Positions 12,570-13,997 of a DNA stretch of 13,997 bases are shown piece by piece. The stretch's first letter is position 1; each line of letters begins with the position of its first letter. Source of the stretch: DASYRM01 sp036004405 (GTDB taxonomy: Bacteria; Acidobacteriota; Vicinamibacteria; Vicinamibacterales; UBA2999); contig DASYRM010000232.1 of assembly GCA_036004405.1 (NCBI GenBank), positions 1-13,997 on the forward strand, in the 5' to 3' direction. Position numbers and translations under genes: made by a program. The notes under the pieces are model-generated. The model saw only the letters and a list, made by a program, of their open reading frames with translations, was not told the origin of the DNA and did no database searches.

Positions 12570-13997
12570 CTGCGGCTCCTTTCCGGCGCGCGGCCATCCG
12601 GATCGACACCACGACGGTGGCCACCGTGGCGCCCGCCAGCAGGAGCGCCACCGGCCGCAGGACGAACGACGGCCCCCAGATCGTCAGCGCCTGATGCAGC
12701 GACAGCTCCATGATGGGGCCGAGCACCAGCCCGATCACGAACGGGGCCCGCGGCCAGCCGTGCCGCTTCATGCCGCACCCGAGGATGCCGAGGGCGATGA
12801 GGACGAACAGGTTCTCCCACGCCCCTCCGCCCAGGAAGGAGCCGACGCAGGCGAGCAGGAGGACGAACGGCACCAGCAGGCCGGCGCGCAGGTGCACCAC
12901 GAGCGCCAGCCAACGGCCGATCGCCAGGAACATGACGGCCGCGAGCACGTTGGCCACGACCAGGGTCCAGATCAGCACCCACACCAGGTCGAGACGCTCG
13001 CCCGCCATCTCGGGCCCCGGCTGCACGCCCAGCACGACCAGCGCCCCCAGCATCACCGCCATACCGGAGCTGCCCGGAATGCCGAAGAAGAGCGTCGGCA
13101 GCAGCGCGCCGCCTTCTTTCGAGTTGTTGGCGGCCTCGGGTCCGATCACCCCTTCCACCGCGCCCTTCCCGAAACGCTCCGGCGTCTTCGACGACTGGAC
13201 GGCGTGGCCGTAGCACATCCAGGACGCGACGTCGCCTCCGAGGCCGGGGATGAGACCGATCACCGCGCCAATGAACGACGTGCGCAGCGTCAGCCCCCAG
13301 TGCCGTCCGACGTCCTTCACGCCCTCGAGCAGCTCCCCGAACGAGTAGCGCGTGTTCGCCGAGAGCCGGTTCGACTCCGCTCGCTCACCTGCCGCGAGCG
13401 CCAGGCACTCCGGAATGGCAAAGATGCCGATGACGGCGGTGATGGTATCCACGCCATCCCAGAGGAACGGCTGATCGAGGCTGAAGCGCTGCACGCCGGT
13501 CTGCGCTTCCGAGCCGACGAAGGCCAGCATCAGACCGAGGGCACCGACCAGAATGCCCTTGACCAGGTCATCGCCGCTGACGGCGCCGACGAACGTCAAA
13601 CCGAGGAGCGCCAGAAAGAAGTACTCGGCTGGACCAAACGCCAGCACGATCGGCCCGACGACCGGGATGAGCGCCGCCAGGAACACGGCGCCGAGCACGC
13701 CGCCCACCGCCGACGCCCCCAGGCTGGCGCCGAGCGCGCGGCCCCCTTCGCCGCGCTGCGCCATCGGATACCCGTCGCACACCGTGGCCGCATCAGGGCC
13801 GGTGCCGGGGATGCCCAGCAGGATCGACGGGATCGATCCGCCCGTATGCACCACCGAGTGCATGGCGATCAGGAACACGCAGCCGTGCACCGTCTCCATG
13901 CCGAACACGAGCGGAATCGAGAGCACGATCCCGAGCTTGCCGCCCAGCCCCGGCACGGCGCCGAACACCATCCCCATCGCCACGGCCGCCAGCATGA
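12556..13997 (-). CDS. tctA: Tripartite tricarboxylate transporter large membrane subunit (TctA), N-terminus beyond the edge
   Basis: At least 479 residues visible. The usual length is near 500, and the visible start M-L-A-A-V-A-M-G-M-V falls inside the first membrane helix, so about 20 residues are probably missing off the right edge. Family motifs: V-P-G-L-G-G (14-19), G-I-P-G-T-G-P-D-A-A-T-V-C-D-G-Y-P (61-77), and the duplicated second-half versions I-P-G-L-G-G-D (249-255), E-A-A-N-N-S-K-E-G-G-A-L-L-P (287-300) and F-G-I-P-G-S-S-G-M-A-V (304-314). About a dozen hydrophobic helices follow the TctA pattern. It forms the membrane channel of a carboxylate uptake system. TctC is not in the window, so the imported compound is unknown. 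It precedes tctB and the methyltransferase gene in one operon. Confidence 0.93.
   Translation of the reverse strand, partial: MLAAVAMGMVFGAVPGLGGKLGIVLSIPLVFGMETVHGCVFLIAMHSVVHTGGSIPSILLGIPGTGPDAATVCDGYPMAQRGEGGRALGASLGASAVGGVLGAVFLAALIPVVGPIVLAFGPAEYFFLALLGLTFVGAVSGDDLVKGILVGALGLMLAFVGSEAQTGVQRFSLDQPFLWDGVDTITAVIGIFAIPECLALAAGERAESNRLSANTRYSFGELLEGVKDVGRHWGLTLRTSFIGAVIGLIPGLGGDVASWMCYGHAVQSSKTPERFGKGAVEGVIGPEAANNSKEGGALLPTLFFGIPGSSGMAVMLGALVVLGVQPGPEMAGERLDLVWVLIWTLVVANVLAAVMFLAIGRWLALVVHLRAGLLVPFVLLLACVGSFLGGGAWENLFVLIALGILGCGMKRHGWPRAPFVIGLVLGPIMELSLHQALTIWGPSFVLRPVALLLAGATVATVVVSIRMAARRKGAAGAAA
12576..12582 (-). promoter_or_regulatory. Ribosome binding site of tctB, inside tctA
   Basis: AAAGGAG on the minus strand, six bases before the GTG at 12569, within the last codons of tctA. 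It decides the GTG start of tctB. Confidence 0.7.

Overview
The window is very GC-rich with dense, mostly overlapping genes. It looks like a chromosome fragment of an environmental bacterium, most likely Acidobacteriota of the Vicinamibacteria type. This placement is inferred from several traits together: an ECF sigma factor of the group usually linked to Ser/Thr kinases, a large kinase-TPR membrane receptor, a DUF2911 lipoprotein-like secreted protein, a PEP-CTERM protein, and dispersed palindromes inside and between genes. No rRNA, tRNA, CRISPR array or transposase was seen.

Left part (1-3807, all minus strand): a run of tetrahydromethanopterin (H4MPT) C1-carrier genes. In transcription order these are a secreted DUF2911 protein, methenyl-H4MPT cyclohydrolase (mch), a RimK-like ATP-grasp ligase, a CitG-like (triphosphoribosyl-dephospho-CoA synthase family) protein and, after a repeat-filled gap, the start of a 6-pyruvoyl-tetrahydropterin synthase/QueD family gene that runs off the left edge. 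mch/ATP-grasp overlap by GTGA and ATP-grasp/CitG-like by ATGA, so they are very probably co-translated. This points to formaldehyde or methyl-group oxidation, or detoxification, through H4MPT. The ATP-grasp gene is unusual in carrying palindromic repeat DNA in frame, and the gap before the pterin gene is filled by a ~165-bp imperfect palindrome.

Middle part (3925-8982): a secreted NHL-type beta-propeller protein overlaps (ATGA) an ECF sigma factor on the plus strand. A 904-aa Ser/Thr kinase with one membrane span and a TPR-like extracytoplasmic half lies tail-to-tail with the sigma gene. Diverging from the kinase is a small PEP-CTERM-anchored secreted protein; the intergenic space holds a nested inverted repeat.

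Right part (9043-13997): a hybrid histidine kinase with a PhnD/TtrS-like periplasmic binding sensor on the plus strand abuts, with zero bases between the stop codons, a minus-strand operon of tripartite tricarboxylate transporter membrane genes (tctA partial, tctB) followed by an overlapping SAM methyltransferase gene. The solute-binding protein (TctC) is not in the window and would be expected beyond the right edge.

No wholly new system is evident. The parts most worth a second look are the palindromic elements within and around the H4MPT genes, and the beta-propeller/sigma/kinase arrangement.
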